NCBI GenBank assembly: GCA_005884005.1
Contig: VAWI01000063.1
Coordinates: 1 to 61,418, forward strand
Direction: 5' to 3'
From: Actinomycetota bacterium
GTDB taxonomy: Bacteria > Actinomycetota > Thermoleophilia > Gaiellales > Gaiellaceae
DNA: 61,418 nucleotides
Part shown: piece by piece, positions 34,673 through 42,720 of the stretch
Position numbering within the stretch: position 1 is the first letter of the stretch
Layout: each line of letters begins with the position of its first letter
Made by a program: the position numbers and the translations under genes
Notes under the pieces: generated by a model
What the model was told of the DNA's origin: nothing
Database searches by the model: none
The model's input: the letters and a program-made list of their open reading frames with translations, nothing else

Positions 34673-35695
34673 GTGGACAGCCTCAGCCCGCGCCGGATCG
34701 CCTACGCGCTCGCCGCCCTGGCTGCGGTGCTGGGCATCGGGACGGTCGGCTACCGCTGGTCGCTCGACGAGACCTGGCTGCAGTCCTTCTACCGTGCGGT
34801 GGTCACCAGCGCCCTCGTCGGCCTCGACACGGTGCCGAGGAACGACTCGGCGCGACTGCTCTCGATCTTCATGGTCTTCGCCGGCGTGACTATCTTTGCG
34901 TTCGTCGCCTCGACGCTGGTCGAGAGCATTGCCCGCGGCGTGCTGACCGGCGCGTTCGCGGAGAAACGAAGGAGGCGGGCGATCGAGAGGTTGCGCGATC
35001 ACTACATCATTTGCGGCTACGGACGCGTCGGGCAGCAGATCGGCAAGGAGTTTCGCGCCGCCGGCGCCCAGTACGTCGTCGTCGACTTCCACGAGGAGGC
35101 GCTGGAAGTGGCGCGGGAGCGCAACGATTACTTCATCGAGGGCGACGGCACTGACGAGGACGACCTCGAGGCGGCCGGCCTGCCACGCGCTCGCGGGCTC
35201 GTCGCTTCCTCCGATTCCGACGCTGACAACGTCTACATCACTCTCTCCGCGCGCGCCGCGCGGCCGGACCTGCTCGTCGTCGCCCGCGCGTCGAACGCGG
35301 AGGCGGCGAAGAAGCTGCGCATCGCCGGCGCCGAGCGGGTCGTCCAGCCCTACTCGGCGGCGGGGCGTGTGATGGCGAACCTGATGCTGAAGCCGCAGGT
35401 GACCGCCTTCGTCGACGTGGTTACCTCGTCGGCCGGGGCCGATCTTCGCTTCGAGGAGCTCGAGGTTCCGGCCGACTGGGCGCAGGCCGGGAAGACGATC
35501 GGGGAGCTACGCATCCGCGGGAACACCGGTGCCGTGATCGTTGCGGTGCGCAAGCGCGACGGACACTTCGAGACGACGCCGGACCCGGACCTGCCCCTCG
35601 AAGCCGGCGACGTGATGATCGCTGCGGGGACGGACGAGGAGCTCCGCGCTTTGGAGGAGCTGTTCAGGTCGGCCGAGGCCGTTGCCGGCCGCTGA
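34673..35695 (+). CDS. TrkA-type (RCK) ion channel-like protein with atypical pore loop
   Basis: 340 aa. Two membrane segments (about 8-27 and 60-84) flank a pore region reading TSALVGLDTVPRND, where potassium channels have T-x-G-Y-G-D. A TrkA-N Rossmann domain follows (HYIICGYGRVGQQIGKEF, about 110-127; GDGTDEDDLEAAG) and then TrkA-C (about 255-335). The architecture is that of a 2TM RCK potassium channel, but the canonical GYG filter is absent, so selectivity is uncertain. It overlaps argS by 14 nt. Confidence 0.85.
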   Translation: MDSLSPRRIAYALAALAAVLGIGTVGYRWSLDETWLQSFYRAVVTSALVGLDTVPRNDSARLLSIFMVFAGVTIFAFVASTLVESIARGVLTGAFAEKRRRRAIERLRDHYIICGYGRVGQQIGKEFRAAGAQYVVVDFHEEALEVARERNDYFIEGDGTDEDDLEAAGLPRARGLVASSDSDADNVYITLSARAARPDLLVVARASNAEAAKKLRIAGAERVVQPYSAAGRVMANLMLKPQVTAFVDVVTSSAGADLRFEELEVPADWAQAGKTIGELRIRGNTGAVIVAVRKRDGHFETTPDPDLPLEAGDVMIAAGTDEELRALEELFRSAEAVAGR

Positions 35696-37211
35696 CCCGG
35701 TCGCCCGCCTCGCGGCGGAGCTGAGCGACGCCGTGGGGGCCGCAGTCGAGCTCGAGCGGCCGAGCGATCCCGCGCACGGCGACTACGCGACGAACGCGGC
35801 GCTCCGGCTCGCACCTCAACGTCGACAGGCGCCGCGCGAGCTGGCGGAGGAGATCGCTGCGGCCGCGGCGGCTGTGCCGGCCGTCGAACGCGCGGAGATA
35901 GCGGGGCCCGGCTTCGTCAACCTCTGGCTCACGGATGCCTGGCTCGCGGACGCGCTGGGCGCCATCATCGAGCAAGGCCGCGATTTTGGCGCCGGCGAGC
36001 CTGCCCGCCGAGAGCGGATCCAGGTCGAGATGGTCTCCGCGAACCCAACCGGCCCGATCACGGTCGCCTCGGCGCGGAACGGCGCCTACGGCGACTCGGT
36101 CGCCCGCCTGCTCGAGTACGCGGGCCACCAGGTCGAGCGCGAGTACTACTACAACGACTCCGGCGCGCAGATGGGGAAGTTCCGGGCTTCGGTCGAGGCG
36201 CGCCGGCAGGGGGAGGAGCCACCGGACGACGGCTACCGCGGCGCGTACGTCGACGAGCTTGCGGCAAGCGACGAGGATCCCGTTCCGCGCATGCTGGAGC
36301 AGATCGAGCGTACGCTCGACCGCTTCCGCGTCCACTTCGACTCCTGGGCCTTGCAGAGCAGGCTCGAGGGCCGTCTCGGAGAGTTCCTGCCGCGGCTCGA
36401 CACCTACGAGAAGGACGGCGCCGTCTGGGCTCGCTCGTCGAAATACGGTGACGACGCCGACCGCGTGCTGATTCGCTCGCCGGCCCAGGGTGGCGGACCG
36501 ACCTACCGCGCCGCAGATGTCGTCTATCTCGCCGACAAGCTCGAGCGGGGCTTCGACCGCGCGATCTACGTACTTGGCGCCGACCACCACGGCACCCGGA
36601 ACTGGTACACGGCGGTCGCGCGCATGCTGGACTACGACCCGGAGCGGATCGAGGTCCTGCTCTATCAGCTCGTGCACCTGACGAGCGGCGGGCAGCAGCG
36701 GAAGATGTCGAAGCGGCGCGGGGACGTCGTCTTCCTCGAGGAGTTCATGGACGAGGTCGGCGTCGACGCCGCGCGCTGGTACCTCGTCAACCGAGGCCCC
36801 GACCAGACGATCGAGATCGACGTCGACCTCGCAGCAGAGCGGAGCCAGAAGAATCCTGTCTACTACGTCCAGTACGCCCACGCCCGGATCGCCGGGATCC
36901 TCCGTAACGCGTCTCGGCAATCAGGTGACGCTCAGCTGCCAGGTCAGCCGCTGGAGGCCGAGGAGCGGGAACTGATCAAGCGGCTGCTGGAGTTTCCGGT
37001 CGTTGCGGCTGAGGCGACTGAGCGGCGGGGACCGCAGGCGGTTCCTGTGTACGCGATCCGCGTCGCCGACGACTTCCATCGCTTCTACCACGAGCACCGC
37101 GTACTCGGTAGCGATGCTGAAGCGTTCCGGCTTGCGCTCGTCCGGGCTACGCAGAACGTGATCGCGCGGAGCCTCGACCTAGTCGGAGTCGAGGCCCCCG
37201 AGCGCATGTGA
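35682..37211 (+). CDS. argS: Arginyl-tRNA synthetase with altered HIGH motif
   Basis: 509 aa. The Arg-S N-terminal domain (DYATNAALRLAPQ ... GPGFVNLWL) is followed by the catalytic segment VSANPTGPITVASARNG (118-134), where the usual L-H-V-G-H signature reads I-T-V-A-S. Then come YYYNDSGAQM, LGADHHGTRNWYTAVARML, the intact KMSKRRG (341-347) and the DALR anticodon domain starting near YYVQYAHARI and ending RSLDLVGVEAPERM. It charges tRNA-Arg. TTG 35682 overlaps the channel gene end. Only one argS is in the window; whether the altered motif lowers activity cannot be seen. Confidence 0.92.
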   Translation: MPAADPVARLAAELSDAVGAAVELERPSDPAHGDYATNAALRLAPQRRQAPRELAEEIAAAAAAVPAVERAEIAGPGFVNLWLTDAWLADALGAIIEQGRDFGAGEPARRERIQVEMVSANPTGPITVASARNGAYGDSVARLLEYAGHQVEREYYYNDSGAQMGKFRASVEARRQGEEPPDDGYRGAYVDELAASDEDPVPRMLEQIERTLDRFRVHFDSWALQSRLEGRLGEFLPRLDTYEKDGAVWARSSKYGDDADRVLIRSPAQGGGPTYRAADVVYLADKLERGFDRAIYVLGADHHGTRNWYTAVARMLDYDPERIEVLLYQLVHLTSGGQQRKMSKRRGDVVFLEEFMDEVGVDAARWYLVNRGPDQTIEIDVDLAAERSQKNPVYYVQYAHARIAGILRNASRQSGDAQLPGQPLEAEERELIKRLLEFPVVAAEATERRGPQAVPVYAIRVADDFHRFYHEHRVLGSDAEAFRLALVRATQNVIARSLDLVGVEAPERM

Positions 37212-37229
37212 CCTAATAGGATTCGCCTC

Positions 37230-37268
37230 ATGACGGTCGCGGACGCGAGCCCGGGCAGAAACGGCTGA
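37230..37268 (+). other. 12-codon ORF: original glpX start cut off by an in-frame TGA
   Basis: ATG 37230 has TAGGAT (37217-37222) 7 nt upstream, the standard leaderless start here. It reads MTVADASPGRNG and stops at TGA 37266-37268. It is in the same frame as glpX (42 nt before GTG 37272), and M-T-x-x-D-A-S-P followed by D-R-N-L would be a normal GlpX N terminus. I read it as the former 5' end of glpX, separated by an inserted repeat. Confidence 0.55.
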
Positions 37269-37271
37269 GCC

Positions 37272-38366
37272 GTGACCGATTTTCCGCTCGGGATTAAACG
37301 GATGCCCGGGCAAGGCCCGGACGTCCTCCAGGTCGGCGTCGCAAGCGAACGCCTTGGAGAAGCAAGCGGCAGGCCCCGGGCTCCCGTTCGGCCTGACCGG
37401 AACCTGGCGCTCGAGCTCGTCCGTGTCACCGAATCCGCCGCGATGGGCGCCGGCCGTTGGGTTGGGCGCGGTGACAAGATCTCCGCCGACCAGGCCGCAG
37501 TCGACGCGATGCGGTCGATGCTCGACTCCGTCTCGATGGACGGCGTCGTCGTGATCGGCGAGGGCGAAAAGGACGAGGCGCCGATGCTCTACAACGGCGA
37601 GTCGATCGGCGACGGAACGGGCCCGCAGGTCGACGTCGCGGTCGATCCTCTGGAAGGCACCCGGCTGACGGCGTTGGGGCAACCGAATGCGATCGCGGTG
37701 ATCGCCGTCGCCGAACGAGGGACGATGTTCTTCCCGGGTGCGGCCTTCTACATGGAGAAAATCGCGGTCGGGCCGGAGGCAGTCGACGCCATCGACATCA
37801 ACGCGTCGCCGACCGAAAACGTGAACGCGGTCGCCAAGGCAAAGGGGGTCTCGCCGCGGGCGATCTCGGTCGTGGTGCTCGAGCGCGATCGCCACGAGAA
37901 CCTGATCGGCGAGCTACGCCAGGCGGGGGCGAAAGTGAACCTGATCCGCGACGGTGACGTCGCGCCTGCGATCGCCGCTGCTCAGGGCGGGACCGGGGTG
38001 GACCTGCTCTACGGAATCGGCGGGACGCCCGAAGGCGTCATCTCAGCCGCGGCGCTGAAGTGCGTCGGTGGCGGCATGCAGGGAAAGCTGTGGCCGCGTA
38101 ACGACGATGAACGGCAGCAGCTTGCGGAGAACGGGCTCGATCCGGACCAGGTGCTGACGACTGACGACCTCGTCTCCGGCCACGACGTCTTTGTCGCCGC
38201 AACGGGGGTGACGACGGGCGCGCTGCTTCGCGGTGTCCGTTACCTGCCGAACGGCGCGATCACGGACTCGATCGTGATGCGCTCGCGCTCCGGAACTGTG
38301 CGGCGGATCGAAGCGTCGCACGCGCTCGACAAGCTCGAGAGCTTTACCGGGCGCGAGTACCGCTAG
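37272..38366 (+). CDS. glpX: Fructose-1,6-bisphosphatase class II (GlpX), N terminus disturbed by a repeat
   Basis: 364 aa from GTG 37272. Homologous sequence starts only at [18 protein letters not shown] (residue 41 on). GlpX marks are [32 protein letters not shown] (metal ligands), VDPLEGT and [26 protein letters not shown]. It dephosphorylates FBP in gluconeogenesis. The first 40 codons come from a repeat element. The only in-frame starts are GTG 37272 and ATG 37302; GTG 37272 lies 3 nt after the TGA of a 12-codon ORF, so reinitiation is possible. The enzyme may carry a 40-residue extension. Confidence 0.88.
   Translation: MTDFPLGIKRMPGQGPDVLQVGVASERLGEASGRPRAPVRPDRNLALELVRVTESAAMGAGRWVGRGDKISADQAAVDAMRSMLDSVSMDGVVVIGEGEKDEAPMLYNGESIGDGTGPQVDVAVDPLEGTRLTALGQPNAIAVIAVAERGTMFFPGAAFYMEKIAVGPEAVDAIDINASPTENVNAVAKAKGVSPRAISVVVLERDRHENLIGELRQAGAKVNLIRDGDVAPAIAAAQGGTGVDLLYGIGGTPEGVISAAALKCVGGGMQGKLWPRNDDERQQLAENGLDPDQVLTTDDLVSGHDVFVAATGVTTGALLRGVRYLPNGAITDSIVMRSRSGTVRRIEASHALDKLESFTGREYR
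37296..37353. repeat. Two-hairpin repeat copy 8, inside the glpX 5' region
   Basis: AAACGGATGCCCGGGC-AAG-GCCCGG forms the first hairpin (37296-37320), CTCCAGGTC is the linker, and GGCGTCGCAAGCGAACGCC (37335-37353) is the core. It aligns closely with copy 10 at 48.2 kb. The surrounding segment is flanked by inverted GAGCCCGGG (37247) and CCCGGGCTC (37375). Confidence 0.8.
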
Positions 38367-38420
38367 CACGCCGCTGCGGCCGCGTGCGTAACAAAGCCGC
38401 GACGGGCCGGACTGCAGGGC

Positions 38421-38864
38421 ATGCACAAGACGCTCCTCGGAATAGCATTGGTCGCCGTCGTGCTGCTCGCGCTGGCTCCGACTGCTATGTCGAGCGAGAC
38501 CGCGACTCCTCCGACCCTGACCGCGAAGTCGTCCTCCTACGGGCGCGTCCTCTTCGACGGTCGCGGCCACGTTCTCTACGCGTTCACGCGCGATGCGAAA
38601 GGGCGAAGCGCCTGTTACGGCGCCTGCGCGAAGGCATGGCCCGTCTACTTCGCGAAAGGGGGACTCAACGCCGGCGCGGGCGTCAAGCGTTCCCTGCTCG
38701 GCACGACCAACCGCCGCGACGGCCGCCGCCAGATTACCTACGCCGGCCGCCCGCTCTACTACTACGTCGGAGACGCCAAGGCCGGGCAGATCCTCTGCCA
38801 GAACGCCGTCGAGTTCGGCGGCACGTGGCTGGTCGTCAGGCCGAGCGGCAAGCTCGTCCGCTAA
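38421..38864 (+). CDS. Secreted repeat protein of the COG4315 type
   Basis: 147 aa. A signal peptide (LLGIALVAVVLLALAPTAMS) is followed by two copies of the small beta repeat typical of this family: SSYGRVLFDGRGHVLYAFTRD with SACYGACAKAWPV, and RQITYAGRPLYYYVGDAKAGQ with FGGTWLVV. Cysteines in CYGAC may be disulfide-bonded. Often called secreted lipoprotein repeats of unknown function; there is no lipobox here. A GCAGGG just before ATG 38421 may serve as ribosome site. Confidence 0.85.
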   Translation: MHKTLLGIALVAVVLLALAPTAMSSETATPPTLTAKSSSYGRVLFDGRGHVLYAFTRDAKGRSACYGACAKAWPVYFAKGGLNAGAGVKRSLLGTTNRRDGRRQITYAGRPLYYYVGDAKAGQILCQNAVEFGGTWLVVRPSGKLVR

Positions 38865-38884
38865 GTAGTAATTGCCTCTCCTGA

Positions 38885-38936
38885 GGCGTCGCTTGCGATG
38901 CCGTCTGGAGGGCGCGCGGGCTTTGCCCGTGCGCCC
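38885..38936. repeat. Two-hairpin repeat copy 9 (inverted), likely bidirectional terminator
   Basis: Core GGCGTCGCTTGCGATGCC (38885-38902), linker GTCTGGA, then a 12-bp hairpin GGGCGCGCGGGC-TTT-GCCCGTGCGCCC (38910-38936) with one mismatch. It lies between the convergent COG4315 and aldolase genes, in minus orientation relative to copies 6, 8 and 10. Confidence 0.82.
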
Positions 38937-38958
38937 GTCTAAATCCGGCCTCGCGCTC

Positions 38959-39987
38959 TTACACGAACGCTGCTTCTTTCTCCATCTCGGGCGCGTACAT
39001 CCCCGTGCGCGCCGCGCTGTTCATCTTGGCCCGGTGGTAGTAGGCGTGCTGCGCGGCCTCGACGTTTTCCTCCTTGCCGGCCCAAGCCTTCAGCGCCGGC
39101 GCCTGCAGGGCGCGACCGTAGGAGAACGAGAGCTGCCATGGATGCGGCCCGCGAGCATTCATGGCGTTCAGGTGAGTGGTCGCATCCTCGTCGGACTGAC
39201 CACCGGAGAGGAAGACGATTCCTGGCACGGCCGCCGGCACGTGCTTGTAGAAGCACTCGAGGGTCACGTCCGCGACGTCGTCCACGGAAGCGCGGTCCTG
39301 AGCGTCGTAGCCGGACAGCACCATGTTCGGCTTCAGGAGGGTCCCGCGAAAATCAAGGCGCTGGTCGTGCAGCTCCGTGTAGACCGCCTGCAGCACACGG
39401 CCGGTCGCCTTCCTACTCTCGGCGATCGTGTGCGTGCCGTCCTGAAGGACCTCCGGCTCGACGATCGGAACGAGGTCGGCCTCCTGGCAAAGCGCCGCGT
39501 AGCGGGCCAGCGCGTGCGCGTTCGTCCACACGGAGTACTCGCTCGGCCTGTCGGCGGAGATCGAGTACGTCGCCCGCCACTTCGCGAAACGCGCGCCGAG
39601 CTCGCGGTACTCCTCGAGTCTGCTCCGCAGCCCGTCAAGCCCCTCCGTGATCGTCTCGTCGTCCGTCAGCGCCAGCGGCTTCGCGCCCGTGTCGACCTTG
39701 ATGCCCGGGATGATCCCCTTGCTCTGCAACAGCTCCGGAAACGGCGTCCCGTCCGAGGCCGACTGGCGGATCGTCTCGTCGTACAGGATCACCCCTGAGA
39801 TGAACTCCTCGGCTCCCTCGGTGGTGAAGAGAAACTCGCGGTAGGCGCGCCTCGTCTCCTCCGTCGACTCGACGCCGATCGAGTCGAAGCGCTTCTTGAT
39901 CGTGCCGGTGCTCTCGTCGGCGGCCAGGATTCCCTTGCCCTCCGCGACGAGCGCCTTTGCCGTCGACTGCAGCTGCTGCACATCCAT
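38959..39987 (-). CDS. Fructose-bisphosphate aldolase class I
   Basis: 342 aa. Eukaryote-type class I aldolase pattern: GKGILAADESTGTIKKRFDSIGVEST, FISGVILYDETIRQ, GIKVDTGAKPLAL, the catalytic WRATYSI and Schiff-base lysine in LLKPNMVLSGYDA, and FLSGGQSDEDATTHLNAMN with SFSYGRALQAPALKAW. It cleaves FBP to DHAP and GAP without metal. ATG 39987 has AAAGGAGG 9 nt upstream on the minus strand; the longer open frame upstream overlaps the lipoprotein gene and is rejected. Together with glpX it gives both directions of the FBP step. Confidence 0.94.
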   Translation of the reverse strand: MDVQQLQSTAKALVAEGKGILAADESTGTIKKRFDSIGVESTEETRRAYREFLFTTEGAEEFISGVILYDETIRQSASDGTPFPELLQSKGIIPGIKVDTGAKPLALTDDETITEGLDGLRSRLEEYRELGARFAKWRATYSISADRPSEYSVWTNAHALARYAALCQEADLVPIVEPEVLQDGTHTIAESRKATGRVLQAVYTELHDQRLDFRGTLLKPNMVLSGYDAQDRASVDDVADVTLECFYKHVPAAVPGIVFLSGGQSDEDATTHLNAMNARGPHPWQLSFSYGRALQAPALKAWAGKEENVEAAQHAYYHRAKMNSAARTGMYAPEMEKEAAFV

Positions 39988-40057
39988 CGTCTCGTCCTCC
40001 TTTGAAGCTCTCAGCGACTCGATTATCCCGCAACGTATGCGTTCGCAACCGGCCGGG

Positions 40058-40582
40058 TCAGTCGTCGTCTTCGGCGGCAGCCGGCTCGAGGCCGCGGAGC
40101 AGCCTGTCGACGCGGCGCAACTCGGCCGCCGAGGCCGGCTGGATTGCACCGGCGCTGATCCACCAGGCCGGGTGGATCTCGTTCCAGCCGTGCGCAGTGT
40201 CGTCGACCCACGGGCCGACGACCTCGATTCGCTGTCCGACCTCCGGAACCAAGACCCGGGAGCGGTCCCAGGGGATGATCTCGACGATGAGCGTCCCGCC
40301 GACCCGCGCGTTGCCGGACGAGAGTAGGCCCTCTTGCCCACGATCGAGCTTCAGCTCGATGTGGACGTCGCCGTCGTAGAACTCCTGCTTCACCTTCTCG
40401 ACCGTCCCGACGGCCACCCGGCAGCGGCTCTTCACCTTCAGCCGCGCCGGGTGGTAGACGCCGGCGAGCGGCGAGCCCGAACGGCAATGCGGGGACGCCG
40501 GCGGAGCGGCGCTGCGGAGGGAACAGCCACCAGCGAGAAGCCCGGCGAGGACGAGCGGGAGCAGGCGGCGCATCCGAGGCAC
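40058..40582 (-). CDS. Lipoprotein of unknown function
   Basis: 174 aa. Signal peptide RRLLPLVLAGLLAGGCS with a lipobox (L-A-G-G-C, Cys20). The mature part is beta-rich: YHPARLKVKSRCRVAVGTVEKVKQEFYDGDVHIELKLD, then a segment ending VGGTLIVEIIPWDR, then EVGQRIEVVGPWVDD, reminiscent of an OB-like or hemagglutinin-type barrel found in extracytoplasmic proteins. No enzyme motif. ATG 40582 or the Met four residues later; no box or Shine-Dalgarno. It is followed by the aldolase gene after 70 nt. Confidence 0.75.
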   Translation of the reverse strand: MPRMRRLLPLVLAGLLAGGCSLRSAAPPASPHCRSGSPLAGVYHPARLKVKSRCRVAVGTVEKVKQEFYDGDVHIELKLDRGQEGLLSSGNARVGGTLIVEIIPWDRSRVLVPEVGQRIEVVGPWVDDTAHGWNEIHPAWWISAGAIQPASAAELRRVDRLLRGLEPAAAEDDD

Positions 40583-40651
40583 GGTGCCCGAGCGAGCGCC
40601 CCGGCGAAAGATGCTGTTTCGGTCGTGTCCGGGCTAAACTGGACGCGCTTC

Positions 40652-40724
40652 GCGGACGTAGCTCAGTTGGTAGAGCATCAGCTTCCCAAGCTGAGGGTCG
40701 CGGGTTCGATCCCCGTCGTCCGCT
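40652..40724 (+). tRNA. tRNA-Gly (CCC)
   Basis: 73 nt. The acceptor GCGGACG pairs with CGTCCGC, anticodon stem TCAGC/GCTGA with loop TTCCCAA gives CCC, and the T arm is CGGGTTCGATCCCCG. CCA is not encoded. TAAACT (40635-40640) is a likely -10 box; a hairpin terminator follows. Confidence 0.97.
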
Positions 40725-40741
40725 CCTTTAGAACCAAGGCG

Positions 40742-40766
40742 AATCCCGCTTCATTAGGCGGGTTTC
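40742..40766 (+). terminator. Terminator after tRNA-Gly
   Basis: CCCGC...GCGGG stem (40745-40749 with 40758-40762), extended by AA/TT pairs and followed by TTT, 20 nt past the tRNA. The rest of 40767-40948 shows no gene. Confidence 0.6.
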
Positions 40767-40962
40767 GACCTCTCTAAGGCGCGCCTTTACCGCGAGGCGG
40801 AGGCAGCGCAGCGATGCGAGGACCTGACGCGCGCGGCCAGCTCAACGTCAAATCCTTGATTCGCGGGCGCGTGCCGCCTTCGGGAAGCACCACGTTGGCG
40901 GGGTTTGGCTTTTTGCCGGCGTGTCGCCCGGCCGCCGACCGCTCATTCTAGGATAACCTCCG

Positions 40963-42057
40963 ATGCCCATGGCGGTCTTGACCCCGCCGAGAGCTCAGAC
41001 GCCGCCTTTACCTGTGCGAAACAGCGGCGTGCGGCCGTCCTCCGGCGTGGACACGCTCGAGCTGATCAGCCCCGAGCTGGCGCTCGTCGACCCGGAGCTC
41101 GCAGCTCGTGCGCGGGCATCGCTCCGGACCTACGGCGGCGATGACCTTGTCGACGCGCTGCGGCCGGCGCCTCTCGTCGAGGAGATCGCGCGTGAGCCTT
41201 CCGGCGATGAAGAACCGGTGCTCAGTCCGGAGCTCGCCCTCGTCGACCCGGTTCTTGCTGCGTGGGCGCGGACGCGGCCGCCGGACCTCTCGCATGTTGC
41301 ACCGATCGTTCGAAAGCCTGCATCTGGCCCCCCGCCGGAGGACGTCCAAGCCGACGGTTCCGCGTCCTCCAAGGCCTCCGCTGAGTGGAAGCTGTCGACG
41401 CCGTTGGGAGACGGCGCGGGCGAAACAGCCGAGCGGCTAGGAACCGCCGAGCGAAGGCAGCCGCGCGTCATGCGCAGCGCGCGCCGGGCGACGCTTGCGG
41501 CCGCGGCAGTCGTCCTGGTTGCCGCTGGCGTCCTTTCCGGCAATGTTATTAGCCAACACGGCCGAGCTGTGGCGGCAGAGCTCAATTTCGCGGTGCAGAC
41601 CGCCGCGGATGCACTACCGGCGACGTCGACGAACGCGCCTGCCGTCGGCTCGAAGAGAGACAAACCAACGCGCGCGCGTTCGGCTAACCAGAAAGGTACT
41701 GAGGCGTCGCATGCCGCACACCGTGCCGAGACAGGGTCGGCGCGTCGGCATCCAGCCGATGCCGCGAAGCGGCGAGCCATTCCCACGTCCGTTCGACCGA
41801 CGCGCAATTTTGGATGGGTGCCCGCCGCTGCGACGTCAGCGTACGACGTTGCGTTCTACCGAGCTGGACGTCGCATCTTCGCTGCGAGGACGACGCAGGC
41901 GAAAATCACAGTTGCGGAGTCGTGGATCTACAGCGGTCGCCGCGAACGCTTCGCGCCTGGCGTGTACCGCTGGTACGTGTGGCCGATCTACAAGTCGGGC
42001 AGCGGCATGCGGCGTGGGACGCCGATCGTGAACTCGAAGCTGACCGTTGGCGGTTAG
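40963..42057 (+). CDS. Single-pass membrane protein with repeated SPELALVDPELA motif, function unknown
   Basis: 364 aa. The cytoplasmic N-terminal region carries two copies of S-P-E-L-A-L-V-D-P-x-L-A-A-x-A-R (residues 36-51 and 88-103). A disordered stretch and a basic flank (RSARR) follow, then one membrane segment (about 177-195), a charged linker and a C-terminal extracellular domain (about 280-364) with a fibronectin/Ig-like look (SAYDVAFYRAGRRIF ... APGVYRWYVWPIYKSG). ATG 40963 lies 8 nt after TAGGAT (40949-40954). I do not recognise the full protein; the repeated motif could be a docking peptide. Confidence 0.7.
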   Translation: MPMAVLTPPRAQTPPLPVRNSGVRPSSGVDTLELISPELALVDPELAARARASLRTYGGDDLVDALRPAPLVEEIAREPSGDEEPVLSPELALVDPVLAAWARTRPPDLSHVAPIVRKPASGPPPEDVQADGSASSKASAEWKLSTPLGDGAGETAERLGTAERRQPRVMRSARRATLAAAAVVLVAAGVLSGNVISQHGRAVAAELNFAVQTAADALPATSTNAPAVGSKRDKPTRARSANQKGTEASHAAHRAETGSARRHPADAAKRRAIPTSVRPTRNFGWVPAAATSAYDVAFYRAGRRIFAARTTQAKITVAESWIYSGRRERFAPGVYRWYVWPIYKSGSGMRRGTPIVNSKLTVGG

Positions 42058-42113
42058 TTCGCGATTGCGCTGATGCGAGCCGAGCGCAGTTTTTAAATCC
42101 CGGTCGTCCGCTT

Positions 42114-42596
42114 CTAACGGGGCCACGCCTCGGCAACGCGCTCCCGCGTCTCTGCCAGGTGCTGCGGCAGCACCTTTACGTCCGCCAGCACCGGCATGAA
42201 GTTCGTGTCGCCGGCCCAGCGAGGGACGACGTGTTCATGCACGTGGTCGACGACACCGGCGCCCGCGATTCGGCCCAGGTTCCAACCGAGGTTGTAGCCC
42301 TGCGGCTCGTAGACGGCCGCGAGCGCGCCGAGACCTTGCGCGGCGAGGCGGTGAATCTCGACCGCTTCGTCGTTTTCGAGCTCGCCGAGCTCGCCGACGT
42401 GCCGGAACGGCGCGACCATCAGATGGCCGGACGAATAGGGATACTTGTTCAGGAGCACGAACGCGCGCTCGCCGCGGTGGACGACGAGCCCCTGCTCGTC
42501 CGAGGCGGCAGCGGCGAGGCAGAACACGCATCCCTCCTGCTCGTCGGCCTGGTTGATGTATTCGAGCCGCCACGGCGCCCAGAGCTGCTTCGTCAC
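42114..42596 (-). CDS. HIT family hydrolase (AP4A phosphorylase/hydrolase-like)
   Basis: 160 aa. N-terminal LWAPWRLEYI and CVFCLAAAASDEQGLVVHRGE are typical of the actinobacterial HIT proteins related to AP4A phosphorylase. The triad HVHEHVVPRW (about 119-128) is complete, with NKYPYSSGHLMVAPFRHVGEL upstream. It probably acts on dinucleoside polyphosphates or nucleotidyl derivatives. GTG 42596 has TAAGCT (minus strand, 42605-42610) 8 nt upstream. Confidence 0.9.
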   Translation of the reverse strand: MTKQLWAPWRLEYINQADEQEGCVFCLAAAASDEQGLVVHRGERAFVLLNKYPYSSGHLMVAPFRHVGELGELENDEAVEIHRLAAQGLGALAAVYEPQGYNLGWNLGRIAGAGVVDHVHEHVVPRWAGDTNFMPVLADVKVLPQHLAETRERVAEAWPR

Positions 42597-42720
42597 CGTG
42601 CTGGAGCTTACGCCGCCGGGCGAAGACGCTTGGTGGCTTGCAAAACGTGAAGCGTGCGTTCGTCGTCACCGCGATGGCGTTCGTGCCTGCCGGCGCCGCC
42701 CGTGGGTCAGACGCCGCGAT

